NCBI GenBank assembly: GCA_944390805.1
Contig: CALXQW010000039.1
Span: forward strand, 1 to 33,899
Length of the DNA stretch: 33,899 bases
Direction of reading: 5' to 3'
DNA from: an uncultured Opitutales bacterium
GTDB taxonomy: Bacteria; Verrucomicrobiota; Verrucomicrobiia; Opitutales; Intestinicryptomonadaceae
Shown: one piece after another, positions 6,577 to 16,362 of the stretch
How the letters are laid out: each line of letters opens with the position of its first letter
Numbering within the stretch: the first letter of the stretch is position 1
The notes under the pieces: model-generated
Told to the model about the DNA's origin: nothing
Databases searched by the model: none
Seen by the model: the letters and a program-made list of their open reading frames with translations, nothing else
Made by a program: the position numbers and the translations under genes

Positions 6577-9500
6577 ATGCCCCGGTATAAAAAATTTAAA
6601 AATATTATACTTAACATGGCTTTATTTATAGGCTTTTCAATATCCTGCCTTGCGGAGACCTTTGTCTTGGAGGCTGGAGATTTTGAAATACCTTCGGGCT
6701 GGGAGTATTTGCCGTATAGTTCTGAATATAACATCGGAAGCCGTATCAGCAAGCAGAGCGCGCAAACCCAATTTATGCCGCCAAGCGCAGGCACATATTG
6801 TGTTTGGGTTAGATCTTTTGAATTTACTCCAGATATAGAACAGTATTCAAGAGCTCTTGATGTGAAGATAAATTCACAGCTTACTGAACGTAAATCTTAT
6901 GGAGGATTCCATTGTGGGAAATGGGTTTGGTATAAGGTGGGTGAAGTTGAATTATCCAACGAGGCTTCATCGATAACGCTTACCCCTAATGGCAATTATA
7001 CACATACTTCAGCGGTACTATTTACTACAGATGAGAATTTAGACCCTAATGTTTCCATAAATACCCCTGAAGAGCGCAAAGCCTATTCTCTGGATTACAT
7101 CAGCGTTTTGCTTGAGGCGGAAGATTTTTCCGATATAGGGTCTTCGTGGCGCACGGTGGAAAAGGCAGATGGAACGTCTCCTGCAAGCATTTCCGGAGAA
7201 GGATATATTATTCAAGACAATTTAAACTCTAATGATTTTGCCTCAACACAGGTAAATGTAAGCAAAGGAGGATCTTACTATCTTTGGTCGAGCGCCTATG
7301 AGGAAAGTACGGGCGGGAATCTCTCATTTGATGTCTACGTGAATTCTCAAAAGGCGGGAATATCCGGATATTCCGCAAACTCCGCAGGCAGATGGCAGTG
7401 GAAGCTTATGGGAATTGTTCAGCTTCAGGAGGGGGATAATCAGATAAAAATACAAAGCTCTTCAAACGGTTGCAGGGTTGACGCTTTATTCCTTACGCAA
7501 GATCCAAATTCCAATCCAAATGACGCGTTGTATTCTGCGGCCGCGCGTGAAAACTCTATGCCGGTTTATGAGAGCGTATTTATAGAGGCGGAAGATTTCT
7601 CTACGAAAGGGTCTTGGTTTGTCGAGGGGGGAATGGGCAAAGTTATGTTAAAGTATTTGTCCGGCGACATAAAGACAGCGAGTACAGCGTTTTCAGTAGA
7701 TAGCGACGGCGTTTATTTTGTATGGACATGCTCGTATGAGTATGCGCCCAATCTTAATGATGCAGACAGGTCTTACAAGGTTGCTGTAGATTCCCAACAG
7801 ATGCCTATTGACGGGTATATAAATGAAGGCGGAGATGCCTGGATATGGAAGAAACTTGGCTCTGCCGAGCTGTCTGCTGGCAAGCACAACATTTATATGA
7901 CGCCAAACAGGGACTATACGCGTGTGGATGCAGTCTTTCTTACGCAAGATCCAAACTTTAATCCAAACGGCATTCTTTCTGGATCTCCCAACGACGATTC
8001 CGCAAGGCAGGCATATGAAAAATCTTACAATACAATAGTAAAGAATGCCAGCGAATTTAACAGCGGATCTTGGAGCCTGATAGAATACAAAGGAAGAAAT
8101 CCTCTTTATAAGCAGGACAAAGATACTGATACATCGAATCTGCCAAATGCAACTTTAACTTGTCCAAAGAGCGGGGAATATTCCGTATGGGTATGTTCAT
8201 ATGAATTTTCCGGAGAGGCGAGAAATTCTACCGTGCGCTCTTACGAGGTGTATATAAACGGAGTAAAGACAAAGCTCGACGGATACGGCTGGCTTGGTCT
8301 GGACGAATGGGCTTGGACTAAGATAGACACTCTCAATCTTGAGGCGGGCAATATAGAAGTTAAACTCAGAAGCACCACAAGCTTTACGCGGTTTTTAGCC
8401 ATAGCCTTAAGCGACGACCCTAATTTCAACCCCAATACATCGGATCCGAGGTGGGTCTCTGCGCCTTCCGGCGACAAATTCATTGTAGAGGCGGAGAACT
8501 TCCAATCATACGGAGCCTGGGTTGTTGAGAGCGCCACAGGAATTCCAACAAAAAATCTTGTCTGTTCAATAGCCGGTGAGGATGCCACAACAAAGATATC
8601 TTTTGTTATTCCTGGAGTTTACTATGTTTGGGCATGTTCAAAGGATTTCGCCTCCGACAGGCCTCGTACGCGCACATATTCCGTTGCAGTAGATGGCAAT
8701 AATCTTTCCCAAAATGCCGGTTTGCACGGCTTGGAAGGATATCATTGGGAGTGTCTTGGTTCTATGCCTATAAGTGCCGGAGAGCACACCATATCGCTGA
8801 GCAGGGTAAGTTCATACGCAAGATGCGACGCCCTTCTGTTTACGACAGATTCTCAGTTTAATCCTGAGACTCAGATTTCCACAAGCGATCCAAGTTCTTT
8901 TACAGAAAGAAGCAGGATTACAAGAAGCATAATACCAGTCTCGTACGAGTATGTATCTGCGTTCCCGGCGGTGTTCACATCGTTTGCGGTGGACGGCGCA
9001 AGTGAAGTATCTGTAGAAAATGCGGCGCTTAAGATATCATATGTGGAGAGAAAGTGCGTCGATGGGACGTCTGTTTGGGGGAGAAAAACCTTGATAAAAA
9101 ATGGAAGCTCTCAGATAGCCTCTGAACTGACAGATGAAATCTTATTTAGGAACTATTCGGAGGACATATCTCGTTCTGAAACTCCGTATTTCTCATCGTG
9201 GTCGGATTCGGAAGGAGTTACTTATATGGACGGTAAGCCTGTGAGTTCGTCCGGATATCTTGATCCGTTCTGCGCTGGGAAAACCACACTGCTGTATGCG
9301 ACGAGCGTTTCTAAGGTTTCGGACAAGGTTTTGCAGATAGGCTATTCCGACGGAACTCAGGCAACCATAACTCTCGACAATTCTCTTCCCATGGCGAAGA
9401 TGAGCGTATCGTCAACAGCAAACGAGGACGGCTATTACACATTGGGTTTCTGCGGATTCAACCGCTATGACAGGCAAGGCGGGTTTAATGCCGTCCAGAT

Positions 9501-12234
9501 GCCAAGCATGTTCCAGCTAAGGCGCTTGTCTGACGGGGCAAAGCAGGTTCCGCAGCATTTTATGTCGCAGCCGATGGTATTGTTTGAGTCGGATGCCGGC
9601 GGAGGGGTTTCGGTCGTAAACGGAATAGTTGCAGACCCAGCAAAGCTACCGTTTGAGTGGTCGAACAATACAAACTCTATTTACGGATTTGCAAATGTCT
9701 GCCCAGATGGAGACAAGGCGCAAAGCTGCGTATTCTCACCGATTTTAGCTGGCAGAAACTCTTTGAAAGCGGCGGGAGAAACAATAGAGGCGTCATGGTA
9801 TCTGGTAAGTTTGGCCGGCGACTGGCGCGACGGCATAGAGTTTGCCGATACCAACATATTTGCGGTTTCCGATTTGCGCGAGCCGTGGGAGGTTTCGTTG
9901 TCCGATGCGGCATATAATATTGCAATATACCTCAAGGGCGAGGCAAGCGGGTGGGACGCAAAAAATAAGGGGCATTACAATATTGAGGGTGCTAATGTGG
10001 CATCTCATTCTTCGCCGCTTGGTCAGATGTCGGTGGCTATGCTTCTTGACGATGAGGACTATTATGTTGAGCGGGCTCTCCCAACTTTTGAATTTACATT
10101 GTCTAGGCCTGGAGCGCATTTTTCGTATTCCAGAGAGGGATATACGGGCGGAGATAACTTTGCGGCGTCGTATCCGCTAAGCATAGGTGGCGCCTATTGG
10201 GGCGGAGATTATTTTGCGTCGGCTAACATATTGCTTGGAGGTAAGAATGATTGGTTGTCGGAATTCTACTACAATGCCAACGGCACGGTGAGAAATTCAG
10301 GAGGGAATACCCCGTATTGGGCTCACGAGCTTGCGATGTATCTGGCGTATCCGTCTGATAGTCTTCTTGCTAGCGTTAAGTCTAATTGCGATTCATGGAT
10401 GGCGTCGGCCTATACATCTACTACCGACGAGCCAGATATGTCGCTATTTGTAAACGTATCTTTATATCCGCAGTGGTGGTGGCTGCCAGACCTGTACGAG
10501 ATATCGGGAGATTCGCGCTATCTTGAGGCAGCTGAGAAGGGGGCGTTCTATACGGCCGCGTGCCTATGGTCTTATCCAACACCGCCCAGCGGAAATGTTG
10601 TGATACATAAGGATTCTCTTTTAAATGGTGTAGGCCATATATGGTGGAAAGGCTTTGACACCTTTAGGCTTGGATACGAGGAGAACAGGCAGCTGCTTGC
10701 GGCTCATCTGGGAACGAGTAATCTGTCAACATATACAAATGTTTATTATGTGCCGGAGAAGACTGTTCCGGCAGAGAAGGTTTCGCGCATAGGATTGGGT
10801 ATAGAGCAGCACAGTACATATCCCGGGGGCGGAAATATATGCAATCCGTCTTGGGCACCCGAACTTCTAAAGGTATATCAATATGCGGGGCACGATATCC
10901 TCATGAAACTCTCGCGCCATTCTATAATAGGTCGCTACGGGTGCTATATGGGGTATTATGTGAGAGATTTCTCAGATATTCAGCAGTTTGAAAACTACTC
11001 CTATCAGGGGCCCGATGTAGGCAGCTTTTACTACCATCATGCGCCTGTGGTGTTTGCCCAGACATTCGATTATCTCATGGCGCAAATAGAGAGGCGCTCT
11101 GCAAACGGAATAAAGTTCCCATATTTGAGGCAGAGCGGATATGTTTGGTTTACAAACCGCATATTTGGGGGGAGACGCGGAAAGGTGTTCTTTGATGAGG
11201 ATTGCAGACTTATACTCGATAAATACGCAGTTAGGCCAAGTTCCCCCAAGGTTAGCACCATGCTTGCTCGGGCGAAGGACGCCATGTGGATAATAATACT
11301 AAACGACAGCGGTACGGCCTTGGAGAATGTAAGTTTCTCCCTCGATTTCTCCCGCAACTCTATGGAAGGTGTCTCTGCCGATTCCGCCTTAAGCGTATAT
11401 GATGCTTCCGGAACATTTCTTTCCTCAAAGCCGGCAGGTGCAGCATTTTCTATAAATATATTACATCCGCTTGGATTATGCGCGGTAAGAATCCCAGCCG
11501 AGTTTGAAAATCAGACGCTTGTTCCTGATTTTTCCGACGGGCAATTCCAGAGAAGCAAGGTTGAGTCTGTAGGAAATTCTCTTGGAGATTTGCATACATT
11601 TAGAATTAGGGGGCCATTTGGGAAAGACTCCATATATGCGTTCTTTACGGGCAATGGGCTGTCAGGTCAGAAGACTACTCTTATGGCCAACACAAGAGCC
11701 GGAGCTAAGAGCGTTGTGTGCGAGTCTTATCCTTATGAGATGACTATCTACGGTTTAGATTACGATGAAAATGCAGACTTTTGCGTAATAGTTGAGACTC
11801 CCGGAGAGGAGAACGCAGTGTTTGGGTCAGATGGCGCAATAGATGTTGCATGGCTTTCGGAGAATTATCCTAATCCGCAAGACTATCTTAGGGGATATTA
11901 CGGTGATACAGACGCCGACGGCTATACCGGAGAGCAGGAATATCTGCTGGGTACGGATCCTAACGATATTTCTTCCGTACTGCGTACAACTGTTTCTGCG
12001 CTGCAAAGCGGCAGCGGAAATAAGATAAGTTTAGAGGCTAAGGCCGGAAGAACATATAAGATACTGTGGTCCGACGACATGCAAACATGGAGTCCATTTG
12101 TAAACAATGCGCAAATAATTGTTTCTGAGGATTCCGTAATAGAGTTTATAGATGGTTTCTCCTCCCAGACAACACTGTCTGCGCCAGCTTCTGGCGTGCG
12201 TTTTTACAAACTTGAGGTGTCTAAAAACCAATAG
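6577..12234 (+). CDS. Giant secreted modular protein, probable carbohydrate-active enzyme
   Basis: 1885 residues with a signal peptide (KK, hydrophobic, CLAE near residue 26). Five tandem beta-type modules of about 150 residues follow, starting near 27, 175, 334, 484 and 633. Each has an EAEDF-like start, G.Y.VW..S in the middle and an end like AVFLTQDPNFNPN; they look like carbohydrate-binding modules. Residues about 780-1130 read as a large beta-sandwich. About 1140-1560 is helical and Trp/Tyr-rich, like an (alpha/alpha) toroid, and a beta region follows. A calcium-type repeat DTDADGYTGEQEYLLGTDP lies near 1776. A final ~85 residues (YKILWSDDMQTW, RFYKLEV) resemble the tail domain of verrucomicrobial secreted hydrolases. 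I do not recognise the catalytic family. No Shine-Dalgarno is seen; a second in-frame ATG at 6616 would shorten the signal peptide. Confidence 0.8.
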   Translation: MPRYKKFKNIILNMALFIGFSISCLAETFVLEAGDFEIPSGWEYLPYSSEYNIGSRISKQSAQTQFMPPSAGTYCVWVRSFEFTPDIEQYSRALDVKINSQLTERKSYGGFHCGKWVWYKVGEVELSNEASSITLTPNGNYTHTSAVLFTTDENLDPNVSINTPEERKAYSLDYISVLLEAEDFSDIGSSWRTVEKADGTSPASISGEGYIIQDNLNSNDFASTQVNVSKGGSYYLWSSAYEESTGGNLSFDVYVNSQKAGISGYSANSAGRWQWKLMGIVQLQEGDNQIKIQSSSNGCRVDALFLTQDPNSNPNDALYSAAARENSMPVYESVFIEAEDFSTKGSWFVEGGMGKVMLKYLSGDIKTASTAFSVDSDGVYFVWTCSYEYAPNLNDADRSYKVAVDSQQMPIDGYINEGGDAWIWKKLGSAELSAGKHNIYMTPNRDYTRVDAVFLTQDPNFNPNGILSGSPNDDSARQAYEKSYNTIVKNASEFNSGSWSLIEYKGRNPLYKQDKDTDTSNLPNATLTCPKSGEYSVWVCSYEFSGEARNSTVRSYEVYINGVKTKLDGYGWLGLDEWAWTKIDTLNLEAGNIEVKLRSTTSFTRFLAIALSDDPNFNPNTSDPRWVSAPSGDKFIVEAENFQSYGAWVVESATGIPTKNLVCSIAGEDATTKISFVIPGVYYVWACSKDFASDRPRTRTYSVAVDGNNLSQNAGLHGLEGYHWECLGSMPISAGEHTISLSRVSSYARCDALLFTTDSQFNPETQISTSDPSSFTERSRITRSIIPVSYEYVSAFPAVFTSFAVDGASEVSVENAALKISYVERKCVDGTSVWGRKTLIKNGSSQIASELTDEILFRNYSEDISRSETPYFSSWSDSEGVTYMDGKPVSSSGYLDPFCAGKTTLLYATSVSKVSDKVLQIGYSDGTQATITLDNSLPMAKMSVSSTANEDGYYTLGFCGFNRYDRQGGFNAVQMPSMFQLRRLSDGAKQVPQHFMSQPMVLFESDAGGGVSVVNGIVADPAKLPFEWSNNTNSIYGFANVCPDGDKAQSCVFSPILAGRNSLKAAGETIEASWYLVSLAGDWRDGIEFADTNIFAVSDLREPWEVSLSDAAYNIAIYLKGEASGWDAKNKGHYNIEGANVASHSSPLGQMSVAMLLDDEDYYVERALPTFEFTLSRPGAHFSYSREGYTGGDNFAASYPLSIGGAYWGGDYFASANILLGGKNDWLSEFYYNANGTVRNSGGNTPYWAHELAMYLAYPSDSLLASVKSNCDSWMASAYTSTTDEPDMSLFVNVSLYPQWWWLPDLYEISGDSRYLEAAEKGAFYTAACLWSYPTPPSGNVVIHKDSLLNGVGHIWWKGFDTFRLGYEENRQLLAAHLGTSNLSTYTNVYYVPEKTVPAEKVSRIGLGIEQHSTYPGGGNICNPSWAPELLKVYQYAGHDILMKLSRHSIIGRYGCYMGYYVRDFSDIQQFENYSYQGPDVGSFYYHHAPVVFAQTFDYLMAQIERRSANGIKFPYLRQSGYVWFTNRIFGGRRGKVFFDEDCRLILDKYAVRPSSPKVSTMLARAKDAMWIIILNDSGTALENVSFSLDFSRNSMEGVSADSALSVYDASGTFLSSKPAGAAFSINILHPLGLCAVRIPAEFENQTLVPDFSDGQFQRSKVESVGNSLGDLHTFRIRGPFGKDSIYAFFTGNGLSGQKTTLMANTRAGAKSVVCESYPYEMTIYGLDYDENADFCVIVETPGEENAVFGSDGAIDVAWLSENYPNPQDYLRGYYGDTDADGYTGEQEYLLGTDPNDISSVLRTTVSALQSGSGNKISLEAKAGRTYKILWSDDMQTWSPFVNNAQIIVSEDSVIEFIDGFSSQTTLSAPASGVRFYKLEVSKNQ

Positions 12235-12263
12235 TATTTTCATAGGGGTAAAAAAAGCTTGGC

Positions 12264-12303
12264 AATCCGCCCCAAAAGAGTTTCTTTTTCGGCGGATTTT
12301 TTT
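12264..12303 (+). terminator. Rho-independent terminator after the giant gene
   Basis: AATCCGCC (12264-12271) pairs with GGCGGATT (12291-12298). A second inner stem AAAAGA/TCTTTT (12274-12279, 12283-12288) closes the loop, and a run of seven T ends at 12303. The next gene starts only 12 nt later, so that gene needs read-through or a promoter embedded here. Confidence 0.85.
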
Positions 12304-12314
12304 ATTAATGCGGT

Positions 12315-13682
12315 ATGTCCAAGAAATATCTTAACGAGCCCTTCAAGTGGGGTATACGCGGATTGAGGGAAATTCTGCCCGACAATTTCTCCGCCATAAC
12401 AGGCATATTCCATTCTCTCAGGCATAGAAATTTTGCCCTTTACTACGCCGGTCAGTGTGTAAGTCTCATAGGTTCTTGGATACAGCAAATAGCAATGGGG
12501 TGGCTGATTTTTGAATTATCAGGATCTGTGCTTACGTTATCCTTGTCTGTATTTCTGTCGCAAATTCCAACTTTGTTTCTGACTTCATTTACCGGATTGC
12601 TCTCGGACAAGTTCAGCCGCAAGAAGATATTGATAACAACTCAGTGCCTTTTTATGGCGCAGTCTTTCTTGTTGGCGTTTTTAGGATTTACGGGGTTGGC
12701 AAATATTCCGCTGCTCTTGACGCTAAGTTTCACATTCGGTCTGATAGTATGTTTTGAGGCGCCCACAAGGCAGTCTTTCTACGCGCAGCTTGTTCCCAAC
12801 GAGGATTTGTCTAATGCCATAGCGTTAAATTCAACCATAATAAACGGATCCCGCTTTATAGGGCCGGCGATAGGCGGAGTTTTGATAGCGCACATAGGGG
12901 CGTCTTGGTGCTTTTTGATAAATGCGGTCAGTTTCATAGCTACCATATTTGCCCTTATACTCATAAAGCCAAGACGGCTGATGATACCGCCTTCAAACGA
13001 CGGGATATTGAAATCTCTCTTTGGAGGCTGGGCTTATATAGCAAAGTCTCTGCCTATGAGGTCTACCATATGCCTTTTAGCTGTTGCAAGCTTTACCGCC
13101 GTGCCTTTCCCCATGCTGATGCCTGCGTTTTCTAAAGGGGTGCTTGGGGGAGACAGCAAACTGCTGGGAAATCTTGTAAGCTGCGTTGGTCTTGGAGCCC
13201 TTGCTGCGGCTCTATTCTTGGCTGCAAGAAAGAGCGCAAAAGGGTTGGGAAAGGTTATAACGGCTTCGTGTATGCTCATGGGGGTGTCTTTAACGTTGCT
13301 TTCATTGGTCAAGAGTTCTGTTTTAGCCTGCGTGCTGTGTGTTCCTTTTGGGTTTGGAATGATAGCTGTTGCGGCGTCATCTAATACCGTTTTGCAGACA
13401 CTTTCCGACGACACTATAAGGGGGCGCGTCATGGGAATATTTACAATGTGTTTCTTTGGAATACCTCCCATTGGAAGTTTGGTTCAGGGCTGGCTCGCCA
13501 ACACAGTCGGATTGCAGAATGTATCTCTTGTAAGCGGGATAGTTTGTATAATTGCCGCGCTGATATTTGAGTTCCTAAGGCCGAGCATACGCAAAGACGC
13601 AAGGCATACCCATGCCCACAAGGGAGTCTTGCCGGAGATTGCAAAGGCTCTGCGAGATGCGGTGAAAATGAAGAACCATTGA
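12315..13682 (+). CDS. MFS transporter, EntS-like exporter type
   Basis: 455 residues of inner-membrane protein with about 12 transmembrane helices. The start of the fold, HRNFALYYAGQCVSLIGSW, is typical of the DHA3/EntS-like branch of the major facilitator superfamily. The loop between helices 2 and 3 reads SDKFSRKK, the charged signature of MFS proteins. This branch mostly exports drugs, siderophores or other small molecules; the substrate is unknown. A hydrophilic ~35-residue N-terminus precedes helix 1. The ATG at 12315 lies 12 nt after the T-run of a terminator and has no Shine-Dalgarno. TATTAA (12303-12308) could be a -10 but has no good -35. The LamG lipoprotein follows 45 bp downstream. 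Confidence 0.85.
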   Translation: MSKKYLNEPFKWGIRGLREILPDNFSAITGIFHSLRHRNFALYYAGQCVSLIGSWIQQIAMGWLIFELSGSVLTLSLSVFLSQIPTLFLTSFTGLLSDKFSRKKILITTQCLFMAQSFLLAFLGFTGLANIPLLLTLSFTFGLIVCFEAPTRQSFYAQLVPNEDLSNAIALNSTIINGSRFIGPAIGGVLIAHIGASWCFLINAVSFIATIFALILIKPRRLMIPPSNDGILKSLFGGWAYIAKSLPMRSTICLLAVASFTAVPFPMLMPAFSKGVLGGDSKLLGNLVSCVGLGALAAALFLAARKSAKGLGKVITASCMLMGVSLTLLSLVKSSVLACVLCVPFGFGMIAVAASSNTVLQTLSDDTIRGRVMGIFTMCFFGIPPIGSLVQGWLANTVGLQNVSLVSGIVCIIAALIFEFLRPSIRKDARHTHAHKGVLPEIAKALRDAVKMKNH

Positions 13683-13692
13683 GATATTTGTC

Positions 13693-13721
13693 TTGATGCC
13701 TTGGGGTTCAAAAAATAACCT
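13693..13721 (+). promoter_or_regulatory. Putative promoter of the LamG lipoprotein gene, leaderless spacing
   Basis: TTGATG (13693-13698), a 17-bp spacer and TAACCT (13716-13721), then 6 nt to the ATG at 13728. No Shine-Dalgarno is present. The gene could also be co-transcribed with the MFS gene upstream. Confidence 0.45.
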
Positions 13722-13727
13722 TAACTG

Positions 13728-14570
13728 ATGAGATTTTTCTTTTTGCCTTTTATTGCAGGCGCCGTTTTTCTATGCTCGTGTGCCTTGTTTGAAAAAGATG
13801 CTGGTATAGTAGAGAAAACCAGCGGGCTTGTGGCGTTCTGGGACTTTTCCGACAATTTTAAATCAAAGGTTGGAAATTTCGATATGCGGCCTTTCGGGAA
13901 TATGAAAATATCCGATTCCGGTCCAATATCCGGGCGCAGTGCGGAATTTGATGGGAAAAGCTATCTGTCTATTCCATATGAGCAAACGAAAGAGCTAAAT
14001 GTTAAAAACAATGCCGTTACGGTTGTCTCTTGGGTAAATTGGACTGGCAATGGGGTTGCTTTTATCGGAGGAATGTGGAATGAATTCCAAGACGGCGGAA
14101 AACGCCAGTACGGTCTGTTTATATCGCTTCCATATTACAATGGGGCCGACCAAGTCTGCGGGCACATATCAAAAACTGGTGGTCCAACAAGGCCCTTCCC
14201 ATTTTCCATAGACTATTCCGCAAGCTCGCAGAAAGTCCCCAAGGGTAAATGGGTATGTGCGGCGTTTACGTACGACGGCAAATATATACGTTCATATCTA
14301 AACGGCAAATTTATAGAAAGGCCAAAGGAACTTATAAAACATACCAAAGGTTTCCCAGGATACCCCGACGGTTTAGTACAGTCTAAAAATCCATACTATT
14401 ACCCCGACGGTATCGGAGACAACGGTTCAGACTTCACCATGGGCGCCGTACTTCTAAAGGGCGGTATGGGAAATTTTTTCAAGGGAAAAATTGGAGGGCT
14501 TGCCGTTTATAATAGGGCTCTTTCCGCAGAGGAAATCAGGGCTGTTTCAAGGGCATATCCGTTGGATTGA
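13728..14570 (+). CDS. LamG/concanavalin-like lipoprotein
   Basis: 280 residues. The N-terminus is a lipoprotein signal with Cys18 in the lipobox (LCSC, residues 15-18), so it is membrane-anchored. The rest is a single jelly-roll of the LamG-3/concanavalin type: GLVAFWDFSDN at the start, AEFDGKSYLSIPY, VTVVSWVNW, the WVCAAFTYDGKYIRSYLNG segment typical of these domains, and the closing GKIGGLAVYNRALSAEEI. Such domains bind glycans, and related folds hydrolyse keto-glycosides in some gut bacteria, but no catalytic residues can be assigned here. The gene follows the MFS gene by 45 bp and the secreted modular protein further upstream. A role in glycan binding at the surface is likely. Confidence 0.85.
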   Translation: MRFFFLPFIAGAVFLCSCALFEKDAGIVEKTSGLVAFWDFSDNFKSKVGNFDMRPFGNMKISDSGPISGRSAEFDGKSYLSIPYEQTKELNVKNNAVTVVSWVNWTGNGVAFIGGMWNEFQDGGKRQYGLFISLPYYNGADQVCGHISKTGGPTRPFPFSIDYSASSQKVPKGKWVCAAFTYDGKYIRSYLNGKFIERPKELIKHTKGFPGYPDGLVQSKNPYYYPDGIGDNGSDFTMGAVLLKGGMGNFFKGKIGGLAVYNRALSAEEIRAVSRAYPLD

Positions 14571-14660
14571 TCTCTTCTCGCTAATTGCGCTTAAGGTGCG
14601 CACTCATAGTACAAGATTCTTCCTGCAATATTAGAAGTCTTTGTTGTCCGCCGGCAGTCT

Positions 14661-14693
14661 GTACTTTTTAAAGAGTTTTTTCTGAAAAAGTAC
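14661..14693. other. Hairpin in the convergent LamG-murA gap
   Basis: GTACTTTTT (14661-14669) pairs perfectly with AAAAAGTAC (14685-14693). Two weaker stem-loops flank it (TGCGC/GCGCA at 14586-14602 and an imperfect one at 14708-14732). None has a following T-run, so classical termination is not shown, but both convergent genes end here. Confidence 0.35.
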
Positions 14694-14840
14694 GCCTCAT
14701 CTTCTATGCGGATTTCATCTTAGAAACTCCGCTTAGGAACCTTGTTATCTATGCTATTTGCGCATTTCTTTCCTTTGTGAACTGGAAATAATACGCATGA
14801 AAATAGAGGGCGTTTTTGTATAATAATTAATAGAAAGATG

Positions 14841-16112
14841 CTATTCAGACTTTTCCCTGTAAACTTTAGCTCCGAGCGCGGCAAGTTTTGAGTCTATAGA
14901 GTCGTAGCCTCTATCAAGATGGTATATGCGGCCTATAAGAGTTTCTCCCTTTGCGCAGAGCGCCGCTATGACAAGCGCTGCGCTTGCCCTTAAATCAGAC
15001 GCCATAACAGGCGCTCCAGATAGCGCGCTTTTGCCGCTAATTATTGCGCTTGCTCCTTCCCTTGCAATGCTCGCTCCCATTCTCATCAGCTCTGATACAT
15101 GCATAAATCTTTCAGGATATATGCGTTCAGTTACTATTGATATTCCCTTTGCCTGCGTCAGAAGCGCACATAGTTGCGCTTGCAAATCTGTGGGGAATCC
15201 GGGGTGGGGCATGGTTATGGCTTCTACCGGCTTTAACTCGAAATTCTCCGCATTTACAAAGATTTCATTGGCGCCCCTTGCCTCAACGGGGCAGTTTGCG
15301 CGGCTCAATACATCGAGCAATGCGCCCAAATCGCGTTTGCGCGCGCCTTTTACAAGAACTTTTCCCCTTGTGGCAAGCGCGGCTATAATCCATGTTCCGG
15401 CCTCTATTCTGTCGGGCAAAATCTTGTGCGATGTCCCGTGGAGCTTTTCCACGCCATTTATGACAAGCGTTGGAGTTCCAACTCCGCTTATCTGAGCTCC
15501 CATAGACGAGAGCATCTTGCATAAGTCGGCTATCTCTGGTTCGCAGGCGGCGTTTTCTATTACGGTTTTTCCAGGAGCGATTACGGCAGCCATAAGTATG
15601 TTTGCTGTTCCTGTAACGGTACTGCCAAAGCGTCCGCCAAGATATATCTGGGCGCCCTTCATTTTTCTTGCGTCTACGCATATATAACCGCCCTTAACTT
15701 CCACCTTGCAACCGAGAGCCCGCAGACCCTTTATATGCAAATCGACAGGCCTTGCCCCTATCACACAGCCTCCGGGCATAGACACCTGGGCCTTCCTCAG
15801 CCTGCCAGAAAGCGGGCCAAGCAGGCATATGCTAGCCCTCATCTTTCTTACCAAATCGTATGGAGCCATAGGCGATATTTTCTCCGCGCATATCTGCCAT
15901 GTGTTCTGCCCAGTTTTTTCAACCTTCGCTCCGAGATTGCGCAAAATGTCCGCCATAAAGTTTATGTCGCTTAAATTGGGCACATTTTTTATCTCGCACT
16001 TTTCGTCGGTAAGAAGCGTGGCTGCAAATATGGGCAGAGCCGCGTTCTTTGCCCCAGAAACTTTTACCTCTCCGCGGAGCCTTACCCCGCCTGTTATTCT
16101 TAATGACTCCAT
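14841..16112 (-). CDS. murA: UDP-N-acetylglucosamine 1-carboxyvinyltransferase
   Basis: A 423-residue enzyme of the normal MurA length. It transfers enolpyruvate from PEP to UDP-GlcNAc, the first committed step of peptidoglycan synthesis in the cytoplasm. The N-terminus has SGAKNAALP with Lys22 and Asn23. The loop MPGGCVIGARPVDLH carries the active-site Cys116, so the enzyme is of the fosfomycin-sensitive (Cys) type. PGFPTDLQAQ supplies the catalytic Asp, and HLDRGYDSID near the C-terminus matches the family. It stands alone, 250 bp from the next leftward gene, whose terminator lies between them. Its presence shows a classical peptidoglycan pathway in this organism. Confidence 0.97.
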   Translation of the reverse strand: MESLRITGGVRLRGEVKVSGAKNAALPIFAATLLTDEKCEIKNVPNLSDINFMADILRNLGAKVEKTGQNTWQICAEKISPMAPYDLVRKMRASICLLGPLSGRLRKAQVSMPGGCVIGARPVDLHIKGLRALGCKVEVKGGYICVDARKMKGAQIYLGGRFGSTVTGTANILMAAVIAPGKTVIENAACEPEIADLCKMLSSMGAQISGVGTPTLVINGVEKLHGTSHKILPDRIEAGTWIIAALATRGKVLVKGARKRDLGALLDVLSRANCPVEARGANEIFVNAENFELKPVEAITMPHPGFPTDLQAQLCALLTQAKGISIVTERIYPERFMHVSELMRMGASIAREGASAIISGKSALSGAPVMASDLRASAALVIAALCAKGETLIGRIYHLDRGYDSIDSKLAALGAKVYREKSE

Positions 16113-16281
16113 CTTATAGAAAATTTTTTATATCTTTATTGGCAGTCGCAGGAGTTTTTCATTCCTCCAGTAGTGCGCGAAATACATGCCAATATCTCAA
16201 ATGCGCATTTTAAAAATAGCTTTTTGCACGAATCTCTCAAAAGGTCGAATGTTTTTTTAATTACCCCTTAATTTATGCAGA

Positions 16282-16319
16282 CAAAAAAACGGCGGAGGCC
16301 TTATTCAGCTGTCCGCCGT
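16282..16319 (-). terminator. Rho-independent terminator of the disordered-protein gene
   Basis: ACGGCGGA (16289-16296) pairs with TCCGCCGT (16312-16319) around a 15-nt loop. On the minus strand a run of seven T follows. It is 43 bp past the stop at 16363. Confidence 0.85.
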
Positions 16320-16362
16320 AAATTTCATTTATGCCTGTTTTAGGCACTTAACGTAAGTTATC

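Noticed and set aside
7110..8870. Five repeated modules of the giant protein as a recent DNA duplication
   Set aside because: The similarity is at protein level; the DNA copies are well diverged, so this is an old domain repeat, not a DNA repeat feature.
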